Positions 16,562 to 27,643 of a stretch of 64,000 bases of DNA are shown here, in pieces (within the stretch, counting starts at the first letter, position 1; each line of letters starts with the position of its first letter). Origin of the DNA: Paraglaciecola arctica. GTDB taxonomy: Bacteria > Pseudomonadota > Gammaproteobacteria > Enterobacterales > Alteromonadaceae. The notes beneath the pieces are model-generated. The model searched no databases. It was not told the origin of the DNA and worked only from the letters and a program-made list of their open reading frames with translations. The stretch spans positions 397,865 through 461,864 of the forward strand of contig NZ_JAHKQO010000036.1 in assembly GCF_018861065.1 (NCBI RefSeq). The letters run 5' to 3'. The position numbers and the translations under genes were made by a program.

Positions 16562-18067
16562 GTGGAATTTAGCGTAAAAAGTGGCAGTCCAGAAAAACAG
16601 CGTAGTGCTTGTATTGTGGTTGGTGTATTTGAACCTAGACGTCTAACATCTGTAGCCGAACAGCTCGACATTATCAGTGACGGTTATATCAGCAATCTGC
16701 TTAGAAGAGGCGATTTAGAGGGCCAAGCAGGTCAAATGTTGCTGCTACACCACGTTCCTAACGTTTTGAGTGAACGAGTATTGTTGGTCGGATGTGGTAA
16801 AGAGCGAGAACTAGACGAACGTCAATACAAACAGATTATTTCCAAAACCATAAAGACCCTGAATGAGACGGGTTCTATGGAAGCTGTCAGTTTCTTAACA
16901 GAATTACATGTTAAAGGTCGCGATACCTATTGGAAAGTGCGCCAAGCCGTTGAAGCGACACAAGATTCACTTTATACCTTCTTACAGTTAAAAACTAAAA
17001 AAGGCGAATTACGCCGACCATTACGTAAAATTGTTTTTAATGTTCCCACACGTCGTGAGTTGTCAATTGGCGAACGCGCTCTTGAGCATGGCTTAGCCGT
17101 TGCGCAAGGTGTTAAGACCGCCAAAGATGTGGCCAACATGCCACCCAACATTTGTAATCCTAAATACCTACTCGAACAAGCTCAAGAGTTAGGTGTCACT
17201 TATGACAATTTACATGTGAGCTCTGTCAATGAGCAACAAATGTCAGAATTGGGTATGCATTGTTACTTAGCTGTTGGCAGGGGCTCGGTCAATGAATCCA
17301 TCATGACCATCATGGAACATAAGGGAGGCCCATCTGGGCAGGCTCCAATAGTGTTGGTAGGTAAAGGCCTTACCTTTGATTCTGGTGGTATTTCTATCAA
17401 ACCTGGTGAAGCCATGGATGAAATGAAATATGACATGGGTGGTGCAGCTGGGGTTTTAGGTGCCATGCATACGATTTGTGCCCTTAATCTTCCAATCAAT
17501 ATAGTAGGTGTGCTTGCCGGTTGTGAAAATATGCCTGATGCAAATGCGTACCGCCCAGGTGATATTTTAACGACCATGTCAGGGCAAACTGTTGAAGTAC
17601 TCAACACCGACGCCGAAGGGCGCTTGGTGTTATGTGATGCGCTGACTTATGTAGAACGTTTTGACCCAGAGTTAGTTGTGGATCTCGCGACTTTAACTGG
17701 TGCTTGTGTCGTCGCCTTAGGTAAACATGCCAGCGCCGTATTTAGTAACCATAATCCACTGGCCCACGAATTGATTAATGCATCTGAACAAAGTGGTGAC
17801 AAAGCTTGGCGTTTACCTCTTTGGGACGAATACCAAGATCAAATTGAAAGCCCCTTTGCAGATATGACTAACCTTGGTGGACGCCCTGCTGGCGCAATCA
17901 CCGCAGCCTGTTTCCTATCGCGTTATACACGCAAATATAACTGGGCCCATATGGATATTGCCGGTACTGCATGGGTTGGTGGTAAAGATAAAGGTTCGAC
18001 TGGTCGTCCTGTACCTATGTTATCTCAGTTCTTAATGAATCGAGCTGGTATTGAAACAGAAGATTAA
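16562..18067 (+). CDS. pepA: leucyl aminopeptidase PepA (M17)
   Basis: Cytosolic hexameric di-metal aminopeptidase removing N-terminal residues from peptides; in enterics PepA also binds DNA in carAB and plasmid resolution control. 501 residues, near-identical in layout to E. coli PepA, including the N-terminal [15 protein letters not shown]. The metal and catalytic residues are in [24 protein letters not shown] and NTDAEGRL. It starts with GTG, with GAGGGG upstream. First gene of pepA-holC-valS and divergent from lptF. Confidence 0.97.
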   Translation: MEFSVKSGSPEKQRSACIVVGVFEPRRLTSVAEQLDIISDGYISNLLRRGDLEGQAGQMLLLHHVPNVLSERVLLVGCGKERELDERQYKQIISKTIKTLNETGSMEAVSFLTELHVKGRDTYWKVRQAVEATQDSLYTFLQLKTKKGELRRPLRKIVFNVPTRRELSIGERALEHGLAVAQGVKTAKDVANMPPNICNPKYLLEQAQELGVTYDNLHVSSVNEQQMSELGMHCYLAVGRGSVNESIMTIMEHKGGPSGQAPIVLVGKGLTFDSGGISIKPGEAMDEMKYDMGGAAGVLGAMHTICALNLPINIVGVLAGCENMPDANAYRPGDILTTMSGQTVEVLNTDAEGRLVLCDALTYVERFDPELVVDLATLTGACVVALGKHASAVFSNHNPLAHELINASEQSGDKAWRLPLWDEYQDQIESPFADMTNLGGRPAGAITAACFLSRYTRKYNWAHMDIAGTAWVGGKDKGSTGRPVPMLSQFLMNRAGIETED

Positions 18068-18093
18068 TTACGCCTTTAGGAACCACTTCAACT

Positions 18094-18561
18094 ATGTCTA
18101 ATGTAACGTTTTATCTACTTGATGAAACAAATGACACACACCAACAGCCAGCGCACTTTGCGCTGGCTTGTTTGTTGGCGACGCGCAGTTATCGCCAAAA
18201 ACAAAAATGTTTAGTGTATTGCCAAGACCAAAAACAGGCAGAGCAATTTGATGAGTTATTATGGCAATTGCCCAATGACGCATTTGTTCCACACAACTTG
18301 GCCGGAGAAGGTCCAATGGGTGGTGCTCCTGTAGAAATAAGTTGGCAAGCCCCTAAACAATTTAATCGCCCAATTCTCATAAATTTGGCTGATACCATCC
18401 CCGATTTTCATCAACGATTTAGACAAATCATTGATTTTGTGCCTGCAAAAGAACAACTCAAACCCCAGGCCAGAGAACGATATAAACAATATAGAGCGGC
18501 AGGAAATCAATTAGATACCCTACCCGCCTCAAGCATTAACGAGATACAAAACAATGGATAA
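18094..18561 (+). CDS. holC: DNA polymerase III chi subunit
   Basis: Clamp-loader accessory subunit that links the gamma complex to single-strand binding protein. 155 residues, the normal size. It opens with [10 protein letters not shown], and the central [20 protein letters not shown] and [11 protein letters not shown] match the chi fold's conserved regions. It lies 26 bases after pepA and overlaps valS by eight bases, the order found in most gammaproteobacteria, which supports the call strongly even though the family is divergent. Confidence 0.95.
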   Translation: MSNVTFYLLDETNDTHQQPAHFALACLLATRSYRQKQKCLVYCQDQKQAEQFDELLWQLPNDAFVPHNLAGEGPMGGAPVEISWQAPKQFNRPILINLADTIPDFHQRFRQIIDFVPAKEQLKPQARERYKQYRAAGNQLDTLPASSINEIQNNG

Positions 18562-21406
18562 AACATTTAATCCACAAAATATAGAACGCGATATTTATCA
18601 AAGATGGGAAGAAAGCGGGCAGTTTAAACCGTCTGGAGAAGGTGAACCCTATAGCATAATGATCCCTCCACCCAACGTGACCGGCAGCTTACACATGGGC
18701 CATGCGTTCCAACAAACCATTATGGATACTTTGACACGTTATAAACGTATGTCGGGCAATAACACCTTGTGGCAAGTGGGTACCGACCATGCCGGAATCG
18801 CGACACAAATGGTGGTGGAACGTAAGTTGGCTTCTGAAAATGGCCCCACTCGTAAAGAATTAGGACGAGAAGCTTTTATCGACAAAATATGGGAATGGAA
18901 GGCCGAGTCAGGTAACACTATTACCAACCAAATGCGCCGTCTAGGCACATCTGTTGATTGGGATCGTGAACGTTTTACTATGGACGAGGGGCTTTCAAAT
19001 GCCGTTAACGAAGTATTTGTACGCCTGCATTCAGAAGATTTAATCTATCGCGGCAAACGATTAGTAAACTGGGATCCCAAGTTACTGACAGCCATATCTG
19101 ACCTAGAAGTAGAAAATAAAGATAAAAAGGGCCATATGTGGCACTTCCGTTATCCCTTAGCTGACGGCGTTAAAACGTCTGAAGGCAAAGATTATCTAGA
19201 AGTAGCCACCACTAGACCAGAAACTGTATTAGGTGATACAGGGGTAGCCGTCAATCCAGAAGATCCCAGGTACAAGGACTTGATTGGAAAATTTGTAGAT
19301 TTGCCGCTAGTCAATCGACGCATTCCTATTGTGGGCGATGAACATGCTGATATGGAAAAAGGCACAGGTTGCGTAAAAATTACGCCTGCTCATGATTTTA
19401 ACGATTATGAAGTGGGTAAACGTCATAAACTACCGATGATCAATATTCTGACTTTTTCTGGACACATTCGCCAGCAAGCTGAAATATTTGATACCAACGG
19501 TGAAGCCAGTGATTTTCTTGATTCGGCCATTCCAGAAGAGTTTCAATATTTAGAACGTTTTGCAGCCCGCAAAGCTGTAGTCAATAAATTTGATGAGTTA
19601 GGGTTATTAGCTGAAATCAAAGATCATGACCTTACCGTGCCATACGGTGACAGAGGTGGAGTGGTCATTGAGCCCATGCTGACCGACCAATGGTACGTGC
19701 GAGCAGCACCTTTGGCCAAAGTCGCTGCTGACGCTGTCACTAACGGTGAGATTGAATTTGTACCTAAACAATATGAAAACATGTACTTTTCTTGGATGAA
19801 TGATATTCAAGATTGGTGTATTTCACGACAATTGTGGTGGGGACATAGAATCCCAGCTTGGTACGACGAACAAGGTAAGGTATATGTAGGTCGTGACGAA
19901 GCTGAAGTACGCGCCCAAAATGGTTTGGCTGCTGATATCAAGCTAAGACAAGATGACGATGTATTAGACACTTGGTTCTCATCTGCTCTTTGGACGTTTT
20001 CTACTTTGGGCTGGCCTGAAAATACTGAAGACTTAAAAACCTTCCATCCAAGTAATGTATTAGTAACAGGTTTTGACATCATTTTCTTCTGGGTAGCCAG
20101 AATGATAATGATGACTATGCATTTTCTTAAAGATGAAAATAACAAGCCACAAGTGCCATTCAAAACCGTTTACGTAACGGGTCTTATTCGTGATGACGAT
20201 GGCAATAAAATGTCGAAATCTAAAGGCAACGTTATCGACCCCTTAGATATGATTGATGGTATATCTCTTGAAGATTTACTTGAAAAACGTACTGGTAATA
20301 TGATGCAGCCGAAAATGGCTGAAAAAATCAAGAAACAAACCGCCAAACAATTCCCAAATGGTATAGAGCCTCACGGTACTGATGCTCTGCGCTTTACCCT
20401 AGCGGCACTGGCCTCTACTGGTAGAGATATCAATTGGGATATGAAACGCCTAGAAGGCTATCGAAATTTCTGCAACAAGTTATGGAATGCCAGCAACTTT
20501 GTACTAATGAACACCCAAGACTTTGATTGTGGATTTGATGCAGATGCAGACATGACGTTTTCACTGGCTGATAAGTGGATAATGGGTCAGTACCAAAACA
20601 CTATCAAAGCTTACCGCAGTGCTATGGATACCTATCGCTTTGACATCGCAGCCCACACATTATACGAGTTCACTTGGGATCAATTTTGTGGTTGGTATAT
20701 AGAGCTAACTAAACCCGTAATGACACAAGGCAGTGAAGCCCAGCAAAGAGCCACTCGACACACCTTGGTGACAGTCTTAGAGTCTTTGCTGAGATTAATG
20801 CATCCAATTATGCCCTTTATTACAGAGACCATTTGGCAAGATGTATCGCCATTGGCTCATTGTCATTCTGCCACCATAATGAATCAGGCTTACCCTGAAT
20901 ACGATGCATCTAAAGTTGATGCTACAGCCATGCAAGATTTGGAATGGGTAAAAGGGTTTGTGTTAAGCGTACGTACCATACGTGGTGAAATGGATATCGC
21001 GCCTAGTAAACCTTTGCTAGTGTTGTTGCGCAATGCGTCATCTCAAGACATTAGAAGGCTTGAAGAAAACACTATGTTTTTAAACGCCATCGCTAAATTA
21101 GAATCTGTCACAGTACTTAGCGCAGACGAGCAAGCACCAGTTTGTGCCACGTCTTTGTTAGGCTCGCTGGAAATCATGATCCCTATGGCAGGTTTGATTG
21201 ATAAAGATGCTGAATTAGCGAGGATTTCCAAAGCCTTAGATAAATTAGAAAAAGACTTTGCTCGCACACAAGGAAAACTTTCTAACGAAAAGTTCGTGAG
21301 TAATGCCCCGGATGCGGTTATTGAGAAAGAGAAAGCTAAATTGGCTGACTTTACTATGCAAATGGGTAAGTTGCGTGAACAACGCAGCAGCATTGAATCC
21401 CTGTAA
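18554..21406 (+). CDS. valS: valyl-tRNA synthetase
   Basis: Class I aminoacyl-tRNA synthetase charging tRNA-Val with editing of threonine. 950 residues, full length. HIGH-type motif HMGH at residues 47-50 after PPNVTGSL; an editing domain (~190-340) with [17 protein letters not shown] at 552-556; an anticodon-binding helical domain with [14 protein letters not shown]; and a C-terminal coiled-coil arm (~880-950) rich in Lys/Glu. The start codon lies inside the end of holC. A 13-bp inverted repeat follows the stop. Confidence 0.98.
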   Translation: MDKTFNPQNIERDIYQRWEESGQFKPSGEGEPYSIMIPPPNVTGSLHMGHAFQQTIMDTLTRYKRMSGNNTLWQVGTDHAGIATQMVVERKLASENGPTRKELGREAFIDKIWEWKAESGNTITNQMRRLGTSVDWDRERFTMDEGLSNAVNEVFVRLHSEDLIYRGKRLVNWDPKLLTAISDLEVENKDKKGHMWHFRYPLADGVKTSEGKDYLEVATTRPETVLGDTGVAVNPEDPRYKDLIGKFVDLPLVNRRIPIVGDEHADMEKGTGCVKITPAHDFNDYEVGKRHKLPMINILTFSGHIRQQAEIFDTNGEASDFLDSAIPEEFQYLERFAARKAVVNKFDELGLLAEIKDHDLTVPYGDRGGVVIEPMLTDQWYVRAAPLAKVAADAVTNGEIEFVPKQYENMYFSWMNDIQDWCISRQLWWGHRIPAWYDEQGKVYVGRDEAEVRAQNGLAADIKLRQDDDVLDTWFSSALWTFSTLGWPENTEDLKTFHPSNVLVTGFDIIFFWVARMIMMTMHFLKDENNKPQVPFKTVYVTGLIRDDDGNKMSKSKGNVIDPLDMIDGISLEDLLEKRTGNMMQPKMAEKIKKQTAKQFPNGIEPHGTDALRFTLAALASTGRDINWDMKRLEGYRNFCNKLWNASNFVLMNTQDFDCGFDADADMTFSLADKWIMGQYQNTIKAYRSAMDTYRFDIAAHTLYEFTWDQFCGWYIELTKPVMTQGSEAQQRATRHTLVTVLESLLRLMHPIMPFITETIWQDVSPLAHCHSATIMNQAYPEYDASKVDATAMQDLEWVKGFVLSVRTIRGEMDIAPSKPLLVLLRNASSQDIRRLEENTMFLNAIAKLESVTVLSADEQAPVCATSLLGSLEIMIPMAGLIDKDAELARISKALDKLEKDFARTQGKLSNEKFVSNAPDAVIEKEKAKLADFTMQMGKLREQRSSIESL

Positions 21407-21415
21407 TAACAGTGC

Positions 21416-21452
21416 TGCAAAGGATATCACTATTGAAGAGATATCCTTTGCA
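21416..21452. other. 13-bp perfect inverted repeat between convergent genes
   Basis: TGCAAAGGATATC and GATATCCTTTGCA pair exactly around 11 bases, ten bases after the valS stop and just before the end of the convergent DUF3016 gene. No T-tract on either strand, so termination would have to be of another kind. Confidence 0.6.
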
Positions 21453-21460
21453 ACTCACCT

Positions 21461-22018
21461 CTATAGCTTTGAAATAACTGGGTCTTCTTTAGTCTCTTTT
21501 TGAGCTAATTGAGATTCAAATTCTTCTTCAAACCAACGTTTCAACATATTTTTCTCATATCGCAAAGGTTCATTTCTAAATGAACTGTTGCTGCGATCGA
21601 GAAACGACATGTCCTTAAGGTTGACTTCAGACTGTTGTATAACTTGCCCTAATTCATCTAATAGTTGGTAACTGAACTTCATTCTTGGAATATCAATATT
21701 CTTAATGACACGAACGTCAGAGGTACTATGCCCTAGACCTACAAATGACGCTGGAAAAACCTCACCGGCAAGATCAAGATCATTCACTGTCATTAGCAAT
21801 TTGCTGTTATGTGGTAATTCAGAGGCTAACTTATTCATATATTCATCTATGCGTTTAAAAGTTGCTTCTCTAAATCTTTTGCGGGACTCATTACTGGGTC
21901 TGACGTCACGGTACTTTTCTGGTTTATCCCATTCAATTTCAACTTTCCCTTGGGCCATAACGTGACTCGACAACCCAAATGCCAAACCACAAACAATCAA
22001 TCTGGTTAAAGTTTTCAT
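21461..22018 (-). CDS. DUF3016 domain protein, periplasmic
   Basis: 185-residue exported protein of unknown function. A signal peptide covers about residues 1-22 (ends SSHVMAQG). The DUF3016 region covers about 25-165, recognised by VEIEWDKPEKYRDVRPSNES at the start, LDLAGEVFPASF in the middle and YEKNMLKRWFEEEF near the end. No catalytic motif is apparent. It stands alone between valS (convergent) and the beta-propeller lipoprotein gene. Family assignment is from recognised sequence; role unknown. Confidence 0.8.
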   Translation of the reverse strand: MKTLTRLIVCGLAFGLSSHVMAQGKVEIEWDKPEKYRDVRPSNESRKRFREATFKRIDEYMNKLASELPHNSKLLMTVNDLDLAGEVFPASFVGLGHSTSDVRVIKNIDIPRMKFSYQLLDELGQVIQQSEVNLKDMSFLDRSNSSFRNEPLRYEKNMLKRWFEEEFESQLAQKETKEDPVISKL

Positions 22019-22141
22019 AATAAATCCCCTAAGTTTAGGTACTTGTGAGTATCACCATAACACATGAATATAGTCTGAATAAAACGCCAAAAAGTTCCCT
22101 AGATGGGAGTGTTCTAATCAGTTTCACCTCAAATAAACGAT

Positions 22142-22170
22142 AAAAAAAAGGCCGGCTTACACCGACCTTT
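22142..22170 (-). terminator. rho-independent terminator of the beta-propeller gene
   Basis: Read on the minus strand, AAGGTCGG and CCGGCCTT form a stem with a TGTAAG loop, followed by a run of eight T. A second hairpin, TACGACTTG/CAAGTCGTA with a three-base loop (22170-22190), sits directly upstream of it. Confidence 0.85.
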
Positions 22171-22223
22171 ACGACTTGGGTCAAGTCGTAAACAAACACC
22201 AAAACAACACCTGTTAAGCTAAT

Positions 22224-24251
22224 CTAAAAAGGTCCAAAAATAGCAGCATCTTCCGCCCAGGTTGTCTGCCAAACTTGATTTCCGTGAATGTAATAAACGT
22301 TGTCACCATGGATAACGCTTCTGTCATCCCACCCACTAGAGTAAGAGTCGCTCATTTTGGGACTTACTACACTCCTTTGAATTAGCTCTGGCGTAGTTGC
22401 GGTTGTATCCACTTCAAGTAACAACAAGCTATTAGTAGGAGCCCAAATACGTGTCAGTTCATCGCGACCTTGATTCCAGCTTTCTACAGGTAAAGCGAAT
22501 TGGTAGCTACCCTCAGTATTTAACACAGACAAGGCACGATAGTCATATTCAACAGGGGTATAAGCACTAGTCTTAACGATACTATTTACCTCAAGAGGAT
22601 TACTAGGATCGGTTACATCAAACAAGCTGATCTTCATCCCTTCTTCAGATACTGGCTGTATAGTCACTTCACCATTTTCTGGGATATCAGTAACACTAAC
22701 CTGCTGACCAACGCCAAGCAGATACCCATTATCTAGCGGGTGTAAATAACTGGAAAACCCGGGTATTTCCAATGCACCTAATACCTGCGGATTATTTGGG
22801 TTCGCCAAATCAATGACATAGAGCGGATCAATTCTTTCAAACGTCACTATATAACCTCGGTCTCCTAAAAATCGCACTGCGAATATATCTTCACCGGGTT
22901 TACCAATAGGTTCAGGTGACGCCTCGTTTGGAAGAGTCGCGACTGCAGACAACTCATTGCCTTGCTGATTCAGGACTGATAATTTATGCTCCGGCTCATC
23001 TTTAGAGTAATCCGTAGTCACAATACGTAGAAATTCATTTTGTTCACTTAAACGTAAGTTAGGTGCGCCATTCCAACCGATAATACCTTCAACTTTACCC
23101 GTCGCTTGATAGGTCAAATTGGTATCTAGCGACACTTTATGCAATACAGTTTGATTATCCACAGTCGAACCTAGATACAAATTTGCTTCAGACATATACA
23201 ACATGTTGGCGACCGAACTAATACAACTCGACTGGATGTCATTAGGGTCGCTTAGGTTAATTCTGCTGACCGTTATAAGTTTGGCATAGCCATCTTTTTC
23301 TGTCGCTTGAGAGGGGATAACACAATCTTCGGGCAAATTAAGTGGTGTACCTTCATCACCATTTACATAGATTTTAGGCATCAGTTCAGCGTCTGGCGTA
23401 TCTAAAATTGTTAAGTAGTTTTCTAATAACTCTTCTTCAGTAGTGGCAGTTGCATCGAGCCCTTCTACATAAGCGGTATAGCTGGTTACTATGTATAATT
23501 CATCATCTATTCGGCGACTCGACAACATAGTGCCATCAATCTTAATATTACTGACTGTGCTAGGACTGCTAGGTACAGAGGTGTCATATATATCCAGCGC
23601 TAGTTTTTGCTCGCTAGGCAACCAAGGTTCTGGAGCAAAGGAGATATAATCCATAGTGTAAAATCGGAAATTGGTACTCAACACGGCTAATCGATCGCTA
23701 TGTTGATACATACCTTCTATATTTGCAGCTTCATCCACTAAGGGTAATTCTGCGACTGAATTTAATGAAAAATCATTTTGCCTTTCTAATATTCTTACCT
23801 TTGATTGGTATATTTCTTCATCGTACCATTGGGGATAAGCAGCTAAGTAAAGTATGTTGCCATCGTACTCAATTCGGTCAGCTTCATCGACCCCAGATTC
23901 TTGGGTATTAGTAGTAGAGAAATCACCATTGGCTGCGCTAGCGCTATCTTGTGTCACTGAATATTCGGGGGCCTCCACTCTATTACCATTGGCATAGTCA
24001 AACGCAGCAGAATAAATACCATTTTTAATAAAACGACTCACAGGTACTTGACCAGCCTTAACCAGCGGCCCTTCAAAACTTGTTGCAGTATTAAGTTTCG
24101 GTGCTTCAGTGGGACGTTCGATTACCGTCTCGTCAATTACCTTTACATCATCAGAACACGCCGCTAAAACGAAAACGACCATTGCAATGATTGCTAAGTT
24201 CAGTAGATCACCAAAGTTATTCTTTTTGGGTAGAAACTTGGATAGATACAT
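22224..24251 (-). CDS. beta-propeller domain lipoprotein (secreted, PF09826-like)
   Basis: 675-residue exported protein resembling the secreted beta-propeller family distantly related to WD40 repeats. The N-terminal membrane anchor ends in lipobox FVLAAC, with Cys32 as the likely lipidated residue. Repeated propeller-blade strands are visible, such as DEADRIEYDGNILYLAAYP, ARNDFSLNSVAELPLVD-type blades and GDRGYIVTFERIDPLYVIDL, the last near residue 480. The ATG at 24251 is favoured over a TTG two codons earlier, with AAGG nine bases upstream. Monocistronic, with its own terminator. Function unknown; surface or periplasmic protein-protein or ligand binding is likely. Confidence 0.8.
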   Translation of the reverse strand: MYLSKFLPKKNNFGDLLNLAIIAMVVFVLAACSDDVKVIDETVIERPTEAPKLNTATSFEGPLVKAGQVPVSRFIKNGIYSAAFDYANGNRVEAPEYSVTQDSASAANGDFSTTNTQESGVDEADRIEYDGNILYLAAYPQWYDEEIYQSKVRILERQNDFSLNSVAELPLVDEAANIEGMYQHSDRLAVLSTNFRFYTMDYISFAPEPWLPSEQKLALDIYDTSVPSSPSTVSNIKIDGTMLSSRRIDDELYIVTSYTAYVEGLDATATTEEELLENYLTILDTPDAELMPKIYVNGDEGTPLNLPEDCVIPSQATEKDGYAKLITVSRINLSDPNDIQSSCISSVANMLYMSEANLYLGSTVDNQTVLHKVSLDTNLTYQATGKVEGIIGWNGAPNLRLSEQNEFLRIVTTDYSKDEPEHKLSVLNQQGNELSAVATLPNEASPEPIGKPGEDIFAVRFLGDRGYIVTFERIDPLYVIDLANPNNPQVLGALEIPGFSSYLHPLDNGYLLGVGQQVSVTDIPENGEVTIQPVSEEGMKISLFDVTDPSNPLEVNSIVKTSAYTPVEYDYRALSVLNTEGSYQFALPVESWNQGRDELTRIWAPTNSLLLLEVDTTATTPELIQRSVVSPKMSDSYSSGWDDRSVIHGDNVYYIHGNQVWQTTWAEDAAIFGPF

Positions 24252-24413
24252 AGTCAAATACCTTTTTGTTTAAATGATGTAAGCTAGTGTAGTGAATCTA
24301 ACAAACTATATATGGGTTAAATTGGATCTATTTGTGAATAATTGTAATCCGCCAAACAAGCGGCATAAAAACTCTGCTAGGCTACGCATATTATTGATGT
24401 GAGGATTCCGTTT

Positions 24414-25331
24414 TTGTACACCCTGTTGTCGTTTTTTCGTATGCTAATTCTGTTGTCTATGTTTGTCTCTGGCACTATACTCGCGTGCCCAGAAGATGAA
24501 ACATGCATCGAAGAAAGCAGCTGGCACCTTGGTTTAGCGGTTGGAGTGGGCATTAAGACCAACCCGTTAGTGGATGGTGACGATATTCCATTGGTTATAT
24601 TACCTGACATCGCTTGGTACGGTGAAAAAGCCTATTTTGATAACGGCGAGTTAGGATATCAATGGCTAAGCCAGCCTCAATTTGCATTTGAAACCTTTCT
24701 GCAAGTTGACAGAGAAAGAGCCTTTTTTAGTTTCTTACACCCGGCAAATATTCTACTAACCCCTACAGAAGGGTTTTCTCCTAGCTCGCCTGACATGGAT
24801 ACGTCTGACGCGTCAGTATCCCCAGGTATTCCGGGACCAGAAGAGGGTGAAATCCAAAATAATCAACGCAGTTTGTCTATAGACGACATAGGAAGCAGAA
24901 GTTGGGCACTCAATGCAGGCATTCGGGGCCATTATTTTTCGTCTAATAGCGAATGGCAGCTTACATTACAACAGGATGTTAGCAATGTGCATCAAGGTCA
25001 ACAGTTGGGGCTGGAATATAGCCACAAGTGGTTATGGCATGATCTTAGATTAGGGTTGCGCTTAGGTACCGACTGGAAAAGCACCGATTTACTTGATTAT
25101 TATTACGGTGTTTCAGAAAAAGACACTAAACTCAGTGAATTTTATTTTGAGGGAAAAGCTGGATGGCAATCTTACTTGTCTATCAATGCTCAGAAACCTA
25201 TTAACGAAAATTGGTTATGGTTGGCAAATATTGGTTATCGAAAGTTACCCGAATCCTTAACAAATAGTCCTCTTATAGAACAGGATAATATTCGTAACAT
25301 ATTTCTAGGTGTAGCGTATCGATTTAAGTAA
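24414..25331 (+). CDS. MipA/OmpV family outer-membrane protein
   Basis: Outer-membrane beta-barrel of the MipA/OmpV group (about 305 residues). Signal peptide ending near SGTILACPED. The family opening WHLGLAVGVGIKTNPLVDGD and the first strands LPDIAWYGEKAYFDNGELGY are clear, and the protein ends in a barrel-closing aromatic strand (IFLGVAYRFK). The start is uncertain: a GTG at 24399 has no ribosome site, while a TTG at 24414 has GAGG nine bases upstream; an ATG at 24441 is also in frame. It heads an operon with a DUF3019 protein and a two-component system, so the pair probably senses envelope conditions. Confidence 0.82.
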   Translation: MYTLLSFFRMLILLSMFVSGTILACPEDETCIEESSWHLGLAVGVGIKTNPLVDGDDIPLVILPDIAWYGEKAYFDNGELGYQWLSQPQFAFETFLQVDRERAFFSFLHPANILLTPTEGFSPSSPDMDTSDASVSPGIPGPEEGEIQNNQRSLSIDDIGSRSWALNAGIRGHYFSSNSEWQLTLQQDVSNVHQGQQLGLEYSHKWLWHDLRLGLRLGTDWKSTDLLDYYYGVSEKDTKLSEFYFEGKAGWQSYLSINAQKPINENWLWLANIGYRKLPESLTNSPLIEQDNIRNIFLGVAYRFK

Positions 25332-25334
25332 GCA

Positions 25335-25706
25335 ATGGAATTGAGAACAATCGTTATAATTGCAGGTATTATTTTTTGCAGAAATCTATCTGCTGAAACG
25401 CCTGCATGGACTATTCAACCCAACATATGTGTTGCTCAGAGAGTGGGTGATGAGTGCCAGTTAACAATTAGTATTGAAACTCAAAACATGCCCTCAGAAA
25501 AACTCTGTCTTTACCTTGATGGAAAGTTATTGAACTGTTCTCAACGAGCATATTTCTATAATGCAACATCGGTCTTAATTAAGAAAAATGCCCTGATTGA
25601 ATTAAAAAACAAGGCCCAAGAAACGATTCTTTCTAAGAAGTTATTGATTAAATACCTTGACCCACAACAACGCAGGCGAGTCCGCCCACCATGGAGCCTT
25701 TTCTGA
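25335..25706 (+). CDS. DUF3019 family periplasmic protein
   Basis: 123-residue exported protein with a signal peptide (residues ~1-20, ending NLSAETP). It has an even number of cysteines (ICVAQ, DECQL, LCLYL, NCSQ) that could form two disulfides on an immunoglobulin-like fold. This matches DUF3019, a family usually found next to MipA/OmpV and a response regulator in Shewanella and Alteromonas relatives. Starts three bases after the MipA stop; its stop overlaps the response regulator start (TGATG). Role unknown; possibly a periplasmic co-sensor. Confidence 0.8.
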   Translation: MELRTIVIIAGIIFCRNLSAETPAWTIQPNICVAQRVGDECQLTISIETQNMPSEKLCLYLDGKLLNCSQRAYFYNATSVLIKKNALIELKNKAQETILSKKLLIKYLDPQQRRRVRPPWSLF

Positions 25707-26407
25707 TGAAACAGGTTATATTAGTCGAAGATGACGATAGGCTTAGTAGCCTAATTAGCCAATATCTAACAGAACACAATTTTGAAGTAAGGCGTTTAGC
25801 CAGCGGCGAAAATTTATTGCAACTGGTGCAATCCTCTCCACCAGACATTTTAGTATTAGACGTGATGTTACCGGGTGAGAATGGATTTGCTCTATGCAAC
25901 AAAGTTAGGCCTTATTACTCAGGTCCTTTGTTATTTATGACCGCAAAAAACGATGACTTTGATCAGGTCTTTGGATTAGAAATTGGAGCGGACGATTACG
26001 TTATAAAACCAGTCGAGCCAAGGGTGTTGTTGGCACGGATTAATGCCTTGTTGCGGCGTAATAAAGAGCCTAGTTTACCGGTAAATTCCCATCAAAAACT
26101 ACAATACGGGCACCTCACGATTGATCGCTCAACTCGCTCTGCATGTCTAAAAGGTGTAGACGTGCAATTAACCAGTCACGAATTTGATATGTTATGGAAA
26201 TTGGCAGAAAGTCCATCAACCTTGGTTGACAGAACCACTTTGTATAGAGACGTCATTGGTCGTGAATATGATGGCCTTGACCGTAGTGCCGACGTACGAA
26301 TTTCGCGGCTTCGCAAAAAACTACAAGACAACACTCAACACCCCTATAAGATAAAAACGATCTGGGGCAAGGGATTCTTCTTTGTTGCTGACGCTTGGGA
26401 CGATTAA
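25706..26407 (+). CDS. OmpR/PhoB-family response regulator
   Basis: 233-residue DNA-binding response regulator. The receiver domain has the acidic pair in LVEDDD, the phosphoacceptor Asp52 in LVLDVMLPG, Thr in LLFMTAKND and Lys in DYVIKPVEP. The C-terminal winged helix (~130-230) has VQLTSHEFDMLWKLAES and DVRISRLRKKLQ. Most like RstA-type regulators. The ATG overlapping the DUF3019 stop is used because GGAG lies nine bases upstream; an earlier in-frame ATG is less likely. The sensor kinase follows six bases later, and the envelope genes upstream are its probable targets. Confidence 0.93.
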   Translation: MKQVILVEDDDRLSSLISQYLTEHNFEVRRLASGENLLQLVQSSPPDILVLDVMLPGENGFALCNKVRPYYSGPLLFMTAKNDDFDQVFGLEIGADDYVIKPVEPRVLLARINALLRRNKEPSLPVNSHQKLQYGHLTIDRSTRSACLKGVDVQLTSHEFDMLWKLAESPSTLVDRTTLYRDVIGREYDGLDRSADVRISRLRKKLQDNTQHPYKIKTIWGKGFFFVADAWDD

Positions 26408-26413
26408 CCCTTT

Positions 26414-27643
26414 ATGGCGCGCCTTTTCATTAGTTTGTATTTTTTTATTGCGGTATCTTTAATAGGTCTTAGCGCTGGGCTTGAGCGTATATTTTTCACT
26501 CAGTCGGAAACATCTAACGCGCAATTTCTAGAACCTGTTTTTGCAGCGGCTATGGAACAAGATATCGATATGCCGGCTTTCGTTCAAAGCTTAGGTGGCA
26601 CCCTCGAAATACGTGAACTAGGCGACATAGCTTGGTCAGACGATAATTTAGCAAAATTACGTAATGGTCAAATTATCGCTCTAACAGACACTGACGTAAC
26701 CGAACAAATATACATTCTGGACAATCAATCACAGTTGTTAGAAATAACCTTACCTATTAGCACCGCCAACTCCGGTCAATTTTTACTATATAGTGTATTG
26801 TTCTTTTTATTATTAGGTGGCGTCATCGCCTTTTGGATTTGGCCATTGTGGCGAGACTTATCAAGTCTAGAAAAAACGGTTTCAAACGTTAAGCCCGACG
26901 GCAGTATTGAACAAAATAATATTAATAAGTCATCTCTGATTTATCCCATTGCAAAGTCCCTCAACAACATGGGAAACCAAATCACTCAATTAATGCAGGC
27001 ACAAAGAGAACTTAGTGGAGCTGTTACCCATGAATTTCGAACGCCTCTCGCACGATTAAAGTTTGCTCTAGCAATGAAACCCACAGCCCAAAGTAATACA
27101 TGGCGAGATATGCAAGAAGATGTCAATGAACTAGAAAACCTTGTGCAAGAGATGTTGGACTACGCCAGCACAGATGCCCGCATACCCGAAATGAACTTGG
27201 CTGAGATCCCAATCAAGCAACTGTGTCACCAGTTGCTGCATCGGCTCAAAGAAAGCCATTTATCGAACTTAAACACTCGGGTTTATGGTGACGATCCTCA
27301 TGTATTGGCAGATGAACACTTTATTGAAAGAGCGATTGAAAATTTAGTTTTAAACGGCTCTCGTTATGCGACAAAAAACCTTGAAATCCATGTCATCAAA
27401 CAAAAAGATGAAATTCAGATATGCATCGAGGATGACGGGATAGGTGTTTCTCAAGATATGCGTAAAAAGATTTTTTCAGCGTTTTTTCGACCCGATGAAA
27501 GTCGAGATAGACAGCAAGGTGGCGCAGGTCTTGGTTTAGCTATTGTTAAGAGAATTGTGGATTGGCATCAAGGCGATTGTTACGTAACCGATAGCGAATT
27601 AGGTGGCGCGAAATTTGTCATCAGCTTACCTAACCCTTTTTAG
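26414..27643 (+). CDS. sensor histidine kinase (RstB-like)
   Basis: 409-residue membrane histidine kinase, partner of the response regulator just upstream. TM1 at about residues 5-22, a periplasmic sensor of ~100 residues, TM2 at about 123-143, a HAMP-like linker, then the phosphoacceptor His206 in GAVTHEFRTPLARLK. The ATPase domain has N box VLNGSRYA, G1 EDDGIGV, and G2 GGAGLGLAIVKR. Ends exactly one base before the stop of the opposing gene, so the two messages converge with no spacer. Confidence 0.93.
   Translation: MARLFISLYFFIAVSLIGLSAGLERIFFTQSETSNAQFLEPVFAAAMEQDIDMPAFVQSLGGTLEIRELGDIAWSDDNLAKLRNGQIIALTDTDVTEQIYILDNQSQLLEITLPISTANSGQFLLYSVLFFLLLGGVIAFWIWPLWRDLSSLEKTVSNVKPDGSIEQNNINKSSLIYPIAKSLNNMGNQITQLMQAQRELSGAVTHEFRTPLARLKFALAMKPTAQSNTWRDMQEDVNELENLVQEMLDYASTDARIPEMNLAEIPIKQLCHQLLHRLKESHLSNLNTRVYGDDPHVLADEHFIERAIENLVLNGSRYATKNLEIHVIKQKDEIQICIEDDGIGVSQDMRKKIFSAFFRPDESRDRQQGGAGLGLAIVKRIVDWHQGDCYVTDSELGGAKFVISLPNPF

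Noticed and set aside
24377-24610. Minus-strand frame overlapping the start of the MipA gene
   Set aside because: Antisense to a recognised family; no ribosome site; Ser/Asn-rich shadow sequence.
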